Assembly (NCBI GenBank): GCA_001414485.1
Contig: LLEY01000169.1
Coordinates: forward strand, 1 to 64,000
Direction: 5' to 3'
DNA from: Calycina herbarum
Taxonomy: Eukaryota; Ascomycota; Leotiomycetes; Helotiales; Pezizellaceae
DNA length: 64,000 nt
In this document: one piece after another, positions 25,915 through 37,838 of the stretch
Numbering within the stretch: position 1 is the first letter of the stretch
Layout: each line of letters starts with the position of its first letter
Program-made: the position numbers and the translations under genes
The notes under the pieces: generated by a model
Told to the model about the DNA's origin: nothing
Database searches by the model: none
The model's input: the letters and a program-made list of their open reading frames with translations, nothing else

Positions 25915-26097
25915 TATAACAGTCCCAGTCACATACGACTGGATCACGTGCCAAGGTTCTACCGAAGTCTCGCTTAGTGTATATAAATAGAGACAGAGCG
26001 TACCAACTCTCCTCTTCTCTCTTTAGTTTAGTTTTCTTCGAATATAGGTACTATTCTACAAGTATCTCTTTTAGTGTATTTGTAGAGGGCCGTCACA
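25915..26097 (+). repeat. 3' LTR of chromovirus A (183 bp)
   Basis: Begins TATAACAGTCCC (RIPed TGTGAC) and ends GTCACA. It follows the polypurine tract with no gap. It contains the TATAAATAGAGACAG string, a likely promoter TATA region. Confidence 0.9.
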
Positions 26098-26499
26098 GTA
26101 GCTCTAAGTACTCTAAATATACTAGAAAAGGCAAGTCTTACGATATTAAGAAGTAGAACTGAATACTCTTAATTTTCGAGTAGAAATCTCTTAATACTTA
26201 GAAGTAACAGTTATAATAGAAGAAGAAGGTAGCTTATAAGATTTAGAAAGAAGCTATATAGAAAATCCTCTAACTATAGAAACAGTAACACTTTCTTACT
26301 AAGCAGGAGTAAGAGATACTCCGTCGTAGTCTTACTAATCTATAAGAGCTTAATAAAGCTAAAGAGAGAGAAAAAGAAGAGAAAGAGTAGAGAGATATAG
26401 AGGTTATCTAGCTAGTAGTCTCTTCTTTCTCTAATAGCTCTGCTTTTGTTATTAAGCTATCTCTTAATTTAGCTTTTCTCAAAGCCTTCTCTTCTAACT

Positions 26500-27498
26500 A
26501 CGAGATATAAGTAACTCTAGGTTTTAGTAGTAGAACTTCTGAAGTTTCTCTAAGTACTAGTTGAGATTTTTCCTAGGTTTCTAAGTATTCTCTAAGTATA
26601 GATAATCTAACTATTTAATTAAATACTTAACTTATCTTCTAATAAGTCTATAGTTAAGAATTCTTTTAACCTTATACTTAGCGTTTAGGTTTACTAGTTG
26701 AATTTCTATAAGTAGAGCTAGTAGTACTTCTAGTAGTACTAGTTTAAGTAAAGATATATAGAATACTAGGTAGATGTTTATTATTCGTAGTAATACTAAT
26801 TTATAATTTAAAGATTCTCTAACTTATTTAATTTTAAATAGTCTAAGTTTTTTATAATCTAGTTTATTACTTAGTCTTTTTATTTTAATATTTTTTTATA
26901 CTAAGTAGACTTTATTCTTCTCTTTTAATATTAGCTTCTAACTACGTTATTAGTTATAATAGTATATATTTCTTTTAGATATAAACTATAAGTCTTTTAT
27001 AAGTTCTTTATATAATCTCTTAATTTTTAAGACCTAAATATAAGTAAGCTAATTATTAATAGTCGTAGGTAATAGTTCTTAATATACTACTAGTTTATAC
27101 TTAAAGTTAGTATAGAATAGTATAATAAGTATTATTTCTATTACTAAACTATTATAAGTAAACTATACTAAGAGTAGTAGCTCTACCTAGTTATTTTACT
27201 AATAGTTTATATAATAACAAAGGTATGTCTTAACTACTTAATTTATCTATTCGTTTCCTCTATTTATCTATAGATAAAAAGCTATAGAAAGCTTTCTTTT
27301 CGTACCTAGTCGTTTTATAAGAGCGATTTAAAATTTAAAAGTAAAGAGTTTATCTCTGTCTAAGAGTATTTCTTCTAGTAGTCTATATCTTAAGACTACT
27401 TCTTTAAGGAATATAAATACTAATTCCTTAGCTATACTTGACTTTATATATAGTACTAGAATTATATATTTCGTAAGTCGTTCTATAATAACTAGGAT
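26500..27498 (-). pseudogene. Integrase and chromodomain remnant of chromovirus C
   Basis: Read on the minus strand from 27498 this gives ILVIIERLTKYIILVL, then DRDKLFTFKF and RLGTKRKLSIAF, the usual order of a Ty3/gypsy integrase core (VIVDRLTK, DRGSxFTSxFW, LGxxxxxSTAxHPQ), followed by a chromodomain-like section at about 26540-26660. The sequence is a different family from A and B. It is cut at 27498 by element B; the upstream part of the same element resumes at 33187. Confidence 0.7.
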
Positions 27499-27681
27499 TA
27501 TAACAGCTCTCTATAAATATATCAAAAGAGATACTTATAGAATAGTACCTATATTTGAAGAAAACTAAACTAAAGAGAGAAGAGGAGAGTTAGTACGCTC
27601 TGTCTCTATTTATATATACTAAGCGAGACTTCGGTAGAACCTTAGTATATAATCTAGTTGTATATAACTAGGACTGTTATA
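27499..27681 (-). repeat. 3' LTR of chromovirus B (183 bp)
   Basis: Left boundary TATAACAGCTCTC and right boundary GGACTGTTATA are the RIPed complements of the A-family LTR ends. Length is identical to the other copies. Confidence 0.88.
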
Positions 27682-30600
27682 CTACCCTCTTCTTTAACCG
27701 GGCTCTCTCTAACTAAGCCGCTTTGTCTTCCGTAGCTATAGAGTCGTTACTCTCTAATTCGTTATAATTGTCCCTTCTTACCTCGTACGCCTCTAGCTAT
27801 AAAGGAAGAGCCTTTAGAGGCCCGTTAGCTATTAGATTCGCTAAATAGAATTCCTTTAACATATATAGCGAGTAGACTACGTAGCGAGCTAGGTACTAGT
27901 TAAGGTCCTCGTTATAGCTCTTCTACTTTAATCGGTAGTAAAGAGACTTCTATCGCGTCTTACTTATAAGTACTTCCTTAACCTTCTATTCTTCTTCTTT
28001 GTCGACGATAATTAGTAGAGGTAGTATACTTACTTATCTAGGTAGAGGATTATCTAAAGCTTTATATAACTTCTATAGTATAAAGACAGGATAGACTCTA
28101 ATAGAGGATAGTAACTAGAGTCTAAAAGCAGAGCTAACTTCTTTAAGAATCTTAAAAGGTCTAGCTATCTAGTGGTCTAACTTCCGGCTAGGTCTTTACG
28201 TATTCTAGTCCTTTATAGTAATAAAAACTATATCGCTGAATTTAAAGTCTACTTCTCGTTTATGTCTATTTACGTTCTATTCTTTCTTTTCTTAAGCTTT
28301 TACTATATTCGCTTAGCTAACGTCTAGTACTTCTTAAAGAGTCTTCGTAACTGTTATAGCTTCTTCTTATAATAGCCTCTCTTATATAGTCGAGGGTTTA
28401 GGTATATACTAGTTAAAAGACGTTCTTAGTAAGTAGCTCTTTTATAATTTAAATAGAGATATTCTAATAGTACTATAAAGTAGTATAAGCAAAGCGTAGT
28501 CTATTATTAGATATAGCTCTAACTAATTATTCTAGTAGTAATTTATATATAACTATAAGCGCTAATCTAGGTACTAGTTTATAATTTTAGTTTATCTATC
28601 TATCTAAGCGTAATTTATAGTCGAAAGTTAAAGCTAGACGTTAAGGATTTATATAAATTCTCGCTAGAAGGCAGAGATAAACTAAGAGCCTCTATTAGAG
28701 ATAATACTCTCTAGGATTCTATAATATTATAATATATACTATAAGTATAGCCTAGCTATCTACTTAGCTATTACTTCCTTTTAGTATAGAATAGAGATAG
28801 ATTATTTAGATAATTGGTTAATAACTACGAATACGTTATTAAAGCCGTGCTTATTAGCTAGGAAGGATTTAAAGTCTATTACTACGTATTACTATATATA
28901 TAATAGAACTAGAAGTAGATATAGATAACTAGAAGTCTTATCTCTTAGTATATTCGCTCTTCGACATTCGTAACAGTTACGTATATATTACGTAATATTA
29001 GACTTTATATTTCGCTAGATATATCTTAAGCGAAGGATCTAGTAGGTCTTGTCTTATCTAGGGTAGGCTAGTAGTACTTAGTTATATATTTTATAGATTA
29101 GGTCTATCTATAATATATTAATATCTAATACTATTAAGCAGCCTCGATAAAGCAGTAGGTCTTCCTCTAAGACGTATAAAGAGTCTTCGTTATTCTTAGT
29201 CTATAATTATAAAGCTTAAAGTATCTTAGTATTCTTATTTACTTTATAGATTCGTTTAGAGAGTATAAGAGACTTCTAGAAGTGATCGTCGTCGACTAGA
29301 GCTAGTATAATAGAGCTTATTTCGACTCTAAGGTCTTTAAGTACTTCTATATTAACTTATTCTTTTATTAAGAGCGTATAGGTCTAGTATTATTCTTTCA
29401 GCTTCTTCTAAGTCTATAACTCGTCTGTTTTTCGTATTAAAGCGTCTGTCTTCTTATTCTCTTTTCTAGAACAGTATATAACTATAAAGTAGTATTTAGC
29501 TAAAGCTTTAGTCTATCTAGTTTAATGTATAGTAAGCTGCTTTATTATTATAAAGTACTTAAGTACTTTATAGTTAGTATAAATATAAACTTTTCTATAC
29601 GTGCTTTATAATTCTAGTCTCTATTCTATAAGCGAGTATACGATTATAAGTATCTCTTTATTATAAATCTTATAATTATACTTAGCTAAGAATATAACCT
29701 TACTAAAGTAAGCTACTAGGTACTATTCACTGTCTGCTTACTATTGTTATAGTATTCTAGCGATTATCCCGTCTAAGACGTCTGTCTTAATTATTATAAG
29801 AAGCTTTAGAGAGTAGTAGCGAAGAACTAGTACTATTATAAGGTATTCTTTCAGCTTCTTAAAAGCGTTTTAGTAGCTTTTGTTAAAGTTAAAGAGTATG
29901 TTATTCTTTGTAAGACGTATAAGTAGTTTTATAATAATTCTATAATTCTATATAAACCTTTAATAGAAGTTATAAAAGCCTAGAAAGCTTTAGACGCTTT
30001 TTACTATATCTAGTACTTACTAATTCTAGACTATTATAACTTTTTCTAGATCTACTTTAATACTATTAGTCTTAATAATAAAGCTAAGATATTTTGTCTT
30101 CTTAATATTAAATTCGTATTTCTTAATATCTACTTATAAACTAGTATCTTATAGTTATTAGAGAACTTTTTATATATATTCTTTATACTCTAATATATTT
30201 AAAGAATAGATAAGAATGTCGTCTAAGTAAGTAGAGTAGAAATCGTCTAAATAGTTAAAAAGTACGTCGTTTATATACTACTAGTACGTAGATAGTCTAT
30301 TTATAAGTCTAAAGAGTAGAATCTTATACTTATACGTTCTATAATATATATAGAAAGTAGTTAGTTCTTTAGAATTAGAATCTATTTATATACGATAGAA
30401 AGCTTAATAGATGTCGAGTTTTATAAAGATACGAGCTTAACTAATATAGGCTAGTGTTTTATTAATAAGAGGAAGTAGATAGTAGTCTTTTTAAGTAAGA
30501 TTATTAAGCTTTTAGAAGTTAATATAAAAGCGTAATCTTCTATCTACCTTCTTAATAAACAGTACTAGAGTAGTAAAAGAGAACTAGCTATACTTTATAA

Positions 30601-33003
30601 ATCTCTTATAAAAGTTATCTAAGATATATTCCTTTATAGTAAGTAGCTCTTTAGTTGATATCTTATATAATAGAGAATATCTAAGAGTATCTATTCCTTC
30701 TAGCTATATTTTATAGTTATAACATTAGTAAGGTAGTAGAGTATCTAAAGCTTCTTTTAAGAATACGTCTATAAAATCTATATACTTCTCTAGAACCTCT
30801 AGTATTACTATATAATCCTCTTCTTATCTAGCTATAATACTATTAATCTTATATAAGCTAGTAGTAAATATCTTACTATCTTTCTAAAGTAAATAGTAGT
30901 ATATTCCTACTATAGATATAGTAGAGATATTAATTATTATAGAAGGTTCTTACTTTAGAAAGAGCTTTTATTAATAGACTAGAGTAAGTACTTTCTTAGA
31001 TAATCTCTTGAGTTCTCGTTTTATAATCTAGTATTATACTTATATAGAAGACTAGTAATTGCTTTCGTAGATCGTAGATACGTATTCTAGATATTCTATT
31101 ATACTAAGTTCTAGAATAGATCGGCTATTCTATTTTTATAATTCGTCTATTTCTATTATAAGGTTATAAGCGTCTACTTAATTCTAGTAAAAGAGTATAG
31201 AGTTCTTAAGACGAATAGCTTTATACGAGAGAGAGGTAGGCTACTAAGTAGAGAAGTAAGGCTTAAGTTTCTCTAGCTAGAGTAACTTTTAATAAGTTAT
31301 GTTAATATTAATATAAAAGTGTTTAAAGAATTTTTAGCTGAGGATAACGTTGTATAACCCTAGGTCTAGTAGAATAAAGAGTATATTAAAGAATTTATAG
31401 CTATCTAATACGTAATTAGAGAGAAGGTAGTAAGTAGCTTCTCTACTGATCTCTCTATTATATCTACGAATCTTTATAAGTATAGAAAGTCTTTTTATTT
31501 TAAGATTATAGAACTTCGCTAAGTTATAGCTAAACTAGACGTTTATAAAAGAGAATATATTTACTCTAAGGTTATTAAGAGTAGTAGTTTATATACTATA
31601 TTTATTAATTATTATTATACTAGGTAAAGTAAACGCTTTTCTACTAACTAATAACTATAGATTAATCTTAGAAAGATTAATCTTATATTTACCTAAGATA
31701 GAGTCTTCTCTTAGGTATAGTTGTTTCCTAACTTAGATCTAGCTTCTTCTTCTTTCTCTAGCTCGCTTAAGTCTACCTTCTTATAGACTCTTAGTTATAA
31801 GCAGGACTTGATATAATAGCTAACTTCTCTATAGTTATAATATATATTAGTAGAGAGGTAAATACCAGCTACGTAAGCAGGAATTTCTAAAGAACGTGTA
31901 GCTATAGCTGTATTTATAGCTATAGTAGATAGATACTTACTTATACGCTTTCTAGTCTTTTCTTCTATAATATCTTATAAGTCGTTGTCGACGCTACTAG
32001 TAAGAGTATAAAAGAGGTCTATATCTCTCTTAGCTTAAAGTCTAATAACTATAAGAGCTTATTAGAGGTTAATAGTTAACTTATTAAAAAGGTTATTAAT
32101 TCTATCTTACTTTAGAGCCTTAGACTCGTCTGCTAGCTTCTAAAACTTTGCTTAAAACTCGTAGAACGTCTCTTAAGCTATTCGTAGCTTCTAGTACTTC
32201 TTATAAGCCTTGTTACAAATATATAGACTAACTATAATATTACAGAGGTAAGCTAGTATCTTATTATAAGTAGTAAATCGGTTGTTAGTATCGAACTTAT
32301 ATTTTAGGTAAATATAATTATATACTTAGCTAGTAGTAGCGCGGTATACTAGGTTTATCTTTATCTTCTTAGATTCGAAGTAGTCGGTATTAATATATAG
32401 CTTTACTATAATTTTAGTCTTCTAAGTATCGTACGTAATCTAGTCGTCTTCTATTATAAACGTACGTAGATTCTCTACTTTACTAGTCTTCTTAGAAGAC
32501 TAGACAGTAGGAGTAGATTAGGTAACCTTTTTAGCTTTTAGCTCTATAGAGATATATTCATAGTATACGTGTATTTCTACTACTTAAGAGGTAGATCTAG
32601 ATCTAGTATTAACTTTAAAGTAGTAGACCTTATCTATAAGAGTAGTTATTATTTAAAGGATTTATTATAAGGTATTATTAATAGAAAGAGAAGAAGATAA
32701 CTTAGTTACTACTATAGAAGAGCTAGTAGTAGCTTTACTAGTAGAAAGAGGTAGTAGTATTATAGCTTAGGAAGAGGTCTTAGTCTTTCGAGAGCTAGTA
32801 TTAATAGTAGGTAGTAAAGATAAAGATAAAGGCTCTTTATTCGATAGCTTATTAAGCTAGCTAAGAGAGGAGCGTTATAACTTGTTACCGTATATAAAGA
32901 GATTTACTATAAAGTAAATATATATACTTTCGTTCGTAAATAGCGTTGTCTATTTTAGGATATTCGTATACCTTTCTAAGTAAGAGTATAAGTTTAGTTT
33001 TAG

Positions 33004-33186
33004 TATAACAGCTCTCTATAAATATACTAAAAGAGATACTTATAGAATAGTACTTATATTCGAAGAAAACTAAACTAAAGAGAGAAGAGGAGAGTTAGTA
33101 CGCTCTGTCTCTATTTATATATACTAAGCGATACTTTAGTAGAACCTTAGTATATAATCTAGTCGTATATAACTAGGACTGTTATA
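33004..33186 (-). repeat. 5' LTR of chromovirus B (183 bp)
   Basis: Same ends and length as the left copy. It carries extra transitions, for example GCGATACTTTAGTAG where A has the less mutated form. Confidence 0.88.
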
Positions 33187-33269
33187 AGAATAGTTTACTA
33201 ATTAATAATTCTATTCTAGTATATAACGTCTATTCTATTAACTACTCTAAGACGGTATAGCTTTATATC
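33187..33269 (-). pseudogene. Protease continuation of chromovirus C
   Basis: If the solo LTR next to it and one copy of its ATATC duplication are removed, the minus-strand reading continues from the protease section on the other side in the same frame (LNVLIKDI then KLYRLRVVNRID). That matches the usual continuation of a gypsy aspartic protease region. It ends at element B. Confidence 0.6.
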
Positions 33270-33732
33270 TATTATAAATTATATACTTATATATAACTAG
33301 TGAAATCTAGGCGACGCTCTAATAGAACAAGCAATACTAGAACCTAGAAAGAAGAAGGAAGGATTAAATATAGAGAATATATAATCCGTAGATCTTATTA
33401 TATTTATATTACGTAACTCGGTTAGAAGTAGTTAGATAATAGAGTCTAGTTTCTAGGAGCCTTAGAATTAAAGTCGGACTCTATCTTTAGAACTCTTATA
33501 AGAACTAGACTTTAACTAGAACAGAAGATTCTATATAAGACTAGCACGTCTGCTATTAGATAGAAGCTTCGTACTTAACTTTAGTTATTAATCTTATTAT
33601 CTTATTTAATATCTTTAATATAAGTAACAAGTTTACTTCTAAGTAAATAACCCGGTGTATCTATACTTCTTATCTATATACTAACCTTCGAGACTTAGTT
33701 ACCTTTGTTTAGTTTGTTTAAGTTTCGTTATA
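33270..33732 (+). repeat. Solo LTR of the chromovirus C family with ATATC duplication
   Basis: This 463-base copy is an inverted match to the C LTR at 35997-36452: both share a TAGATAGAAGCTTCG-type core and a GTTTCGTTATA end. It is flanked by ATATC at 33265-33269 and again at 33733-33737, a perfect five-base target duplication, so it inserted independently and then lost its internal part by LTR-LTR recombination. Confidence 0.8.
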
Positions 33733-35900
33733 ATATCTTTAATTAGAACGTTTAGCTTCTTTAGAGCTATTAGAGAAAGGAAATTACCTATTACTCTAGA
33801 GTTAATTATAACTCGAAGTTTCTTTTCTTATATTCTCGTAGTTATAATTAACTGATTTTCTCTAGAGATAGCGTTTAATTCTTTTTTTATAAAATATACT
33901 TTAAATCTTTACTTATTCTCTTCTTTCTAACTAGATTTTAGAATGAAGGTTACTTTCTCTAAATCTATAAAGGCTATCTTATATATTAATCTATATTCTA
34001 TAGTTTATTCTAGTTCTAGTAAGGTTCTAATAAATCGTTTTTTTATAGACTAGTTAGATATAGGATTTAAATAATATTATATCTATTTAGCTATAGTTCT
34101 ATTTATTATTTTAATAGACTATAACTCTCTAACTATTAGATAATAAAGCTTCTTCTATACTATCTCTGTTTCTTATTTAATATTATATTTATTTATTTCT
34201 TAAAAGATTATACTAAATAATCTTCTATTTCTAGGATTTTAGAATATTACTCTAATATTACTAACTAAAGCGGCTATAGTATACTAGCTCTCTATTTCTA
34301 GTATCGTTTCCTTATTACTAGGTAACGTACTTAAGAAACTAGGTTTCAGTTATTCTATAAAATCTCTACAACTCTACTACTACTATAAGCTGGTTTCTTC
34401 CTATAGGTCTATAACTATCTAAATATCTTCTATCTTAGGCTAACTAGATATCTTAATCTGTTTCTAACCGTGTTTAGGTTCCTTAAACTTAATAGTTTCT
34501 TAGCTTATAACTAGACTAACTATAGTTATTATTTTAAGATTATTCCTAGTAATAGTATATATTATTAGAATAGTAGGTTTAATACTCTAAGTAGTATAAG
34601 GGTTTAAGAAGTTAGGCTTCTAGTTATCTATACTTACTTATTAGTTTCCTTATTTAAAGATTCTAGTAAAGGCCTAAGTTTCTCTAACTTCGGTACTTAT
34701 ATCTCTAGTTTCTTCTTTCTATTTAGAAGATAAGTCTAATAATTCTAAGGAATTAGTTAATAGTAGTGATTTATACTCTACTTAAAGAGGTAGTTCGTAT
34801 TCTATTTCTAATCACGTATTATAATATTCTTTAAAAAGTAGATCTCTATTATTACTAATGTCTTATACCTCGCTAACTTATAACTCGATTTCTTTATTAT
34901 ACTCGATCTACGTACTATATTCTCTAGCCTCGAGCTTAGCGTCTATAAGTTCGATTCGATCGAGTAATACTACTTCTATTTAAATAGTAGTATTAACCTA
35001 TTTCTTTCCTTTCTAGGATTTCGTTTTCTTCTAGCTATAATTAGTTACTCTATAGCCTAGTTTACTATAGATATAACAGAGTTACTAGTCTCGTCGCCGG
35101 TTACGTTCCTTCTAAGAAAGTCCGTTTCTTTCTAAAAAGATCTTTTTCTATATAGCGTTTATTATCTTACTATACTTATTAGTATAGACGTGTTTCTACT
35201 TTCCTAATCTCTTACTCTTTCTCTATATCTAGGGTTACTCTTTCTAAATTTATATAAACGATTATCTAGCTAGATAACCTTCTTAATTATACTTATAATA
35301 GTTTAGAACTATATATTCTATTTAGCTATTTCCTTATAAATATATATCTTTAATCCTCTATAAAAGAGTTTTATAAGAGCGATAGTATTCTATTCTGATT
35401 TCGTCTTATAACGTTGGAATTTATTAGTATAATCTATTACTAATCTAGTTTAGTATAAATCTAAAAGCTTATATATAGTAGTTTAGATTATATCGAAGTC
35501 TCTAAAGACTTTTCTAATAGTTACTTTAAATCCTCTCTAAGATTTAAATATAATCTTAGTTATCTTTATCTTTCTATCTTTATTCTTATTTCTAAAGAAG
35601 TTTTCTAAATATAGCTAAGCCTATTCTAATACTAATTCTCTAAGGTAGGAGATAGTAAAGATAGTCTATAAGTTATAATTGCTTTTAAATTTATCTAAGT
35701 TAAAGTTAAAGTAGATATCTATTTAGAGAAGAAACGAGTCGAGTTTCTTACGCTTTCTATAATACGTATCTAGTATTTTAACTTTAATAGACTTAAGTAC
35801 TTCAACCTTATAAAGCTCGGAAGCGTCTAGTATACTAACGTTGTTATCGTTCCTAGCTAATTATATACTAGCAGGTGTTCCTCTAGTAACACTTCTAGAT
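33733..35900 (-). pseudogene. Gag and protease remnant of chromovirus C
   Basis: On the minus strand from about 35830: a capsid-like retrotransposon gag section (RGFKVTIRKVFRDFD, then VIDYTNKFQRYKTKSE, then LFYRGLKIYIYKEIAK), a zinc-knuckle remnant at about 35045-35100 (CYIYSKLGYR, Cys and His partly lost), and a protease section near 33750-33850 (NSRVIGNFLSLIALKKLNV, the GNFL and LGV positions being recognisable). Reverse transcriptase and RNase H of this element are missing between the protease and the integrase. Confidence 0.75.
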
Positions 35901-35996
35901 ACTCTTATAATATTAACTCGACTAGTATTTAAGCTAGCAGCGGCGGCGAGGGTTACTAGAGCTATAGCGACTAAACTTCTAAGCAAGTGTTTAAAG

Positions 35997-36452
35997 TATA
36001 ACGAAACTCAAATAAACTAAATAAAGGTAACTAAGTCTCGATAGTTAGTATATAGGTAAGAAGTATAGATATACTAGGTTATTTACTTAGAAGTGAACTT
36101 ATTACTTATATTAAAGATATTAAGTAGGATAATAAGATTAATAACTAAAGTTAAGTACGAAGCTTCTATCTAATAGCAGACGTACTAGTCTTATATAGAA
36201 GCTTCGTCTCTTCTAGATAGATAGAATCGTCTGTCGTTCTAGTTAACTAGATCGCCTAGATCGCTAGTCGACCTAGGTAATCCTTTATATTATATAACCT
36301 CTAATATACTTCTAATAGTAAGATCCTAGAATCTCTAAATACCTCTATATTATAGATTCCCTTCTATATTACCTTCTATTTCCTAGACGTTATATCTTAT
36401 TCTATTAGAGCGCTATCTAGACTACTTACTACGTAAAACGTAATTCGTAACA
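35997..36452 (-). repeat. 5' LTR of chromovirus C (456 bp)
   Basis: On the minus strand it begins TGTTACGAATTACG at 36452 and ends CGTTATA at 35997, directly upstream of the gag remnant. Its inverted partner is the solo LTR at 33270-33732. Confidence 0.75.
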
Positions 36453-37215
36453 CTGTCTTATTATTAGTCTATCTATTACTTATCGGCTTTATAACCTGAT
36501 TATATAGTAGGCCGCTCTTAGTATACTAACTAGTAAGATAGTTTTTTACTTTAACTACTAAAAATAGTAGTATACTCGAACCTTCTCTATTAATATATAT
36601 AATTACTATAGCTTATTCTCGATTACTAGGTTAAACAGCTTTGTCTCTACTACGTTAATCTGTATATATAACAACTATAGCAAAGCTAATTATACCTATT
36701 ATAAAGCCGGTCTTATTAAAGTTTTAAAAGTCGTAGTCTTAAATACTATATTTCGCTTATATATTCTCTACTAGCTGGAACTATATTCTAATAAGCTTAG
36801 GATCTTTATATAAGGCTTTTTAAAAGTCGTAAACGTGATTAAAACACGTCTTTAACTCTAGACGTCGTTATATAAAGTGTTAAGCCTAGTTCTTTCTAAT
36901 ACGTTATTCTCTATATAACTCTAGTATATAATTTACTATATCTTCTATACTAGCTAACTAAGGCCTAAATCCTCTTATATCTAGATTAAATATATATTAA
37001 ATAATTACTTTCTTCTCTAGTTTAGTTAACTTATAACTTACTAGTCGACGTTTACTAAGAGTTATATAGCTACTTATTCTATTAGAAAGCGTAGATTTAG
37101 ATACTTTATATATCTTAGTAGTAGCGCGACTACTAAGTTTTTTTATTATTCGAATAGCTTCGATAGCTAAGATAATTCGTACTTCTTAAGAATAGGTTTC
37201 TATTACTAATTATTA
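36453..37215 (-). pseudogene. RIPed pogo/Fot1-type transposase relic 2, truncated
   Basis: Minus-strand reading from about 37215 gives an HTH-like N-terminus (AIEAIRIIKKLSSRATTKIY), the CENP-B-like section (LEKKVII then IFNLDIRGFRP), KEKYSI-like AKYSI, then FNKTGFIIGIIS, which corresponds to the first catalytic Asp region, and SNREQAIVI. It stops at the C-family LTR at 36452, so the second and third catalytic regions are missing here. Confidence 0.65.
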
Positions 37216-37838
37216 AGAATTTATATATTAAGGTTAGAAGGTAGTAGAGTAAGGAAAAGTGTTCGAGGTTCTAAGATATTTAGAGTTCTAGTATACTACG
37301 TTACTTAGTTTATTAAGAAAATAATCTAAAATACTTAGAATAACTAAATTAAAATATAATAGTTACTAGAAAACTTGAAAAATAAAAATATTTATTTATT
37401 AAACTTTTCTTTATTACTTTATCTACTTAATTTAAAATTTAAAATTTTTTAAAATACTTTTATTTAATAGATATCTTTTAGATAAAAAGTAAACAATAGT
37501 ATATACTTTTAATCTAAAGATTATTAAATTTATTCTATTACTTAAAATATCTTAGAAAATTTAGTTAAGTCTAGTAATAGAGAAAAGTAAGATATATAGA
37601 TCTAACTACTTTTAAGTATTCTATTAAGTCTTATATTTTAGTTTAGTTATTCTAACTCTCTTATATAATATTATTTAGTAAATAAGACTAAGATAATAAT
37701 ATAGCCGCTTATAAATAAGTAGAGAATAGTATATTTCTCAATTTCTCAAAGTCTTATTATTTATTACTAGAAAGTGTATAGAATTCAAGGATTTATTAGA
37801 ACTTCTAAAACTCTAAATACATATACCTAAATTCCATC

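Larger units (their letters stand above)
20419..26097 (+). mobile_element. Ty3/gypsy chromovirus A, full length, RIPed
   Basis: A complete LTR retrotransposon of 5,679 bases in plus orientation. Decayed domains in order: gag about 20750-21890 with a zinc-knuckle remnant at 21754-21795 (Cys and His codons mutated); protease about 22000-22330; reverse transcriptase about 22900-23570 with the YLDD active-site codons intact at 23367-23378; RNase H about 23780-24180; integrase about 24500-25240; and a chromodomain-like tail about 25621-25740 (YRLK-stop-KGY, the stop replacing Trp). A polypurine tract AAAGGAGGGGGTGG lies at 25901-25914, directly before the 3' LTR. Stops throughout make it dead. I find no target-site duplication: flanks are GATAT and GTAGC. 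Confidence 0.9.
27499..33186 (-). mobile_element. Chromovirus B, second copy of the A family in inverted orientation, heavily RIPed
   Basis: This 5,688-base element mirrors A on the minus strand: the sequence after its left LTR is the complement of A just before its 3' LTR, including the ACCGGGC/GCCCGGT junction text and the chromodomain, integrase, reverse transcriptase and gag sections in reverse order. Almost every difference from A that I compared is a transition. It is flanked by AGGAT on the left and AGAAT on the right, a five-base target duplication that differs by one G-to-A change. It sits inside chromovirus C. Confidence 0.9.
18480..37800. other. RIP-mutated AT-rich transposon block (about 19 kb)
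   Basis: Composition changes abruptly: TpA is abundant and CpA/TpG become rare over most of the block while CpG persists, and coding relics carry TAG/TAA where Trp or Gln is expected. That is the CpA-to-TpA bias of fungal RIP. Open frames vanish almost completely between 18.1 and 37.9 kb. The contents are described in separate entries: pogo relics at both edges, chromovirus A on plus, chromovirus B on minus, and fragments of chromovirus C with a solo LTR. Element A is visibly less mutated than B and C. Confidence 0.9.

Noticed and set aside
20419..26097. Target duplication for element A
   Set aside because: GATAT on the left and GTAGC on the right do not match even when RIP changes are allowed, so none is claimed.
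33270..36452. A DNA transposon with 460 bp inverted ends
   Set aside because: The inverted ends are LTRs of one family: the left copy has its own ATATC duplication, and the interior encodes gag and protease.
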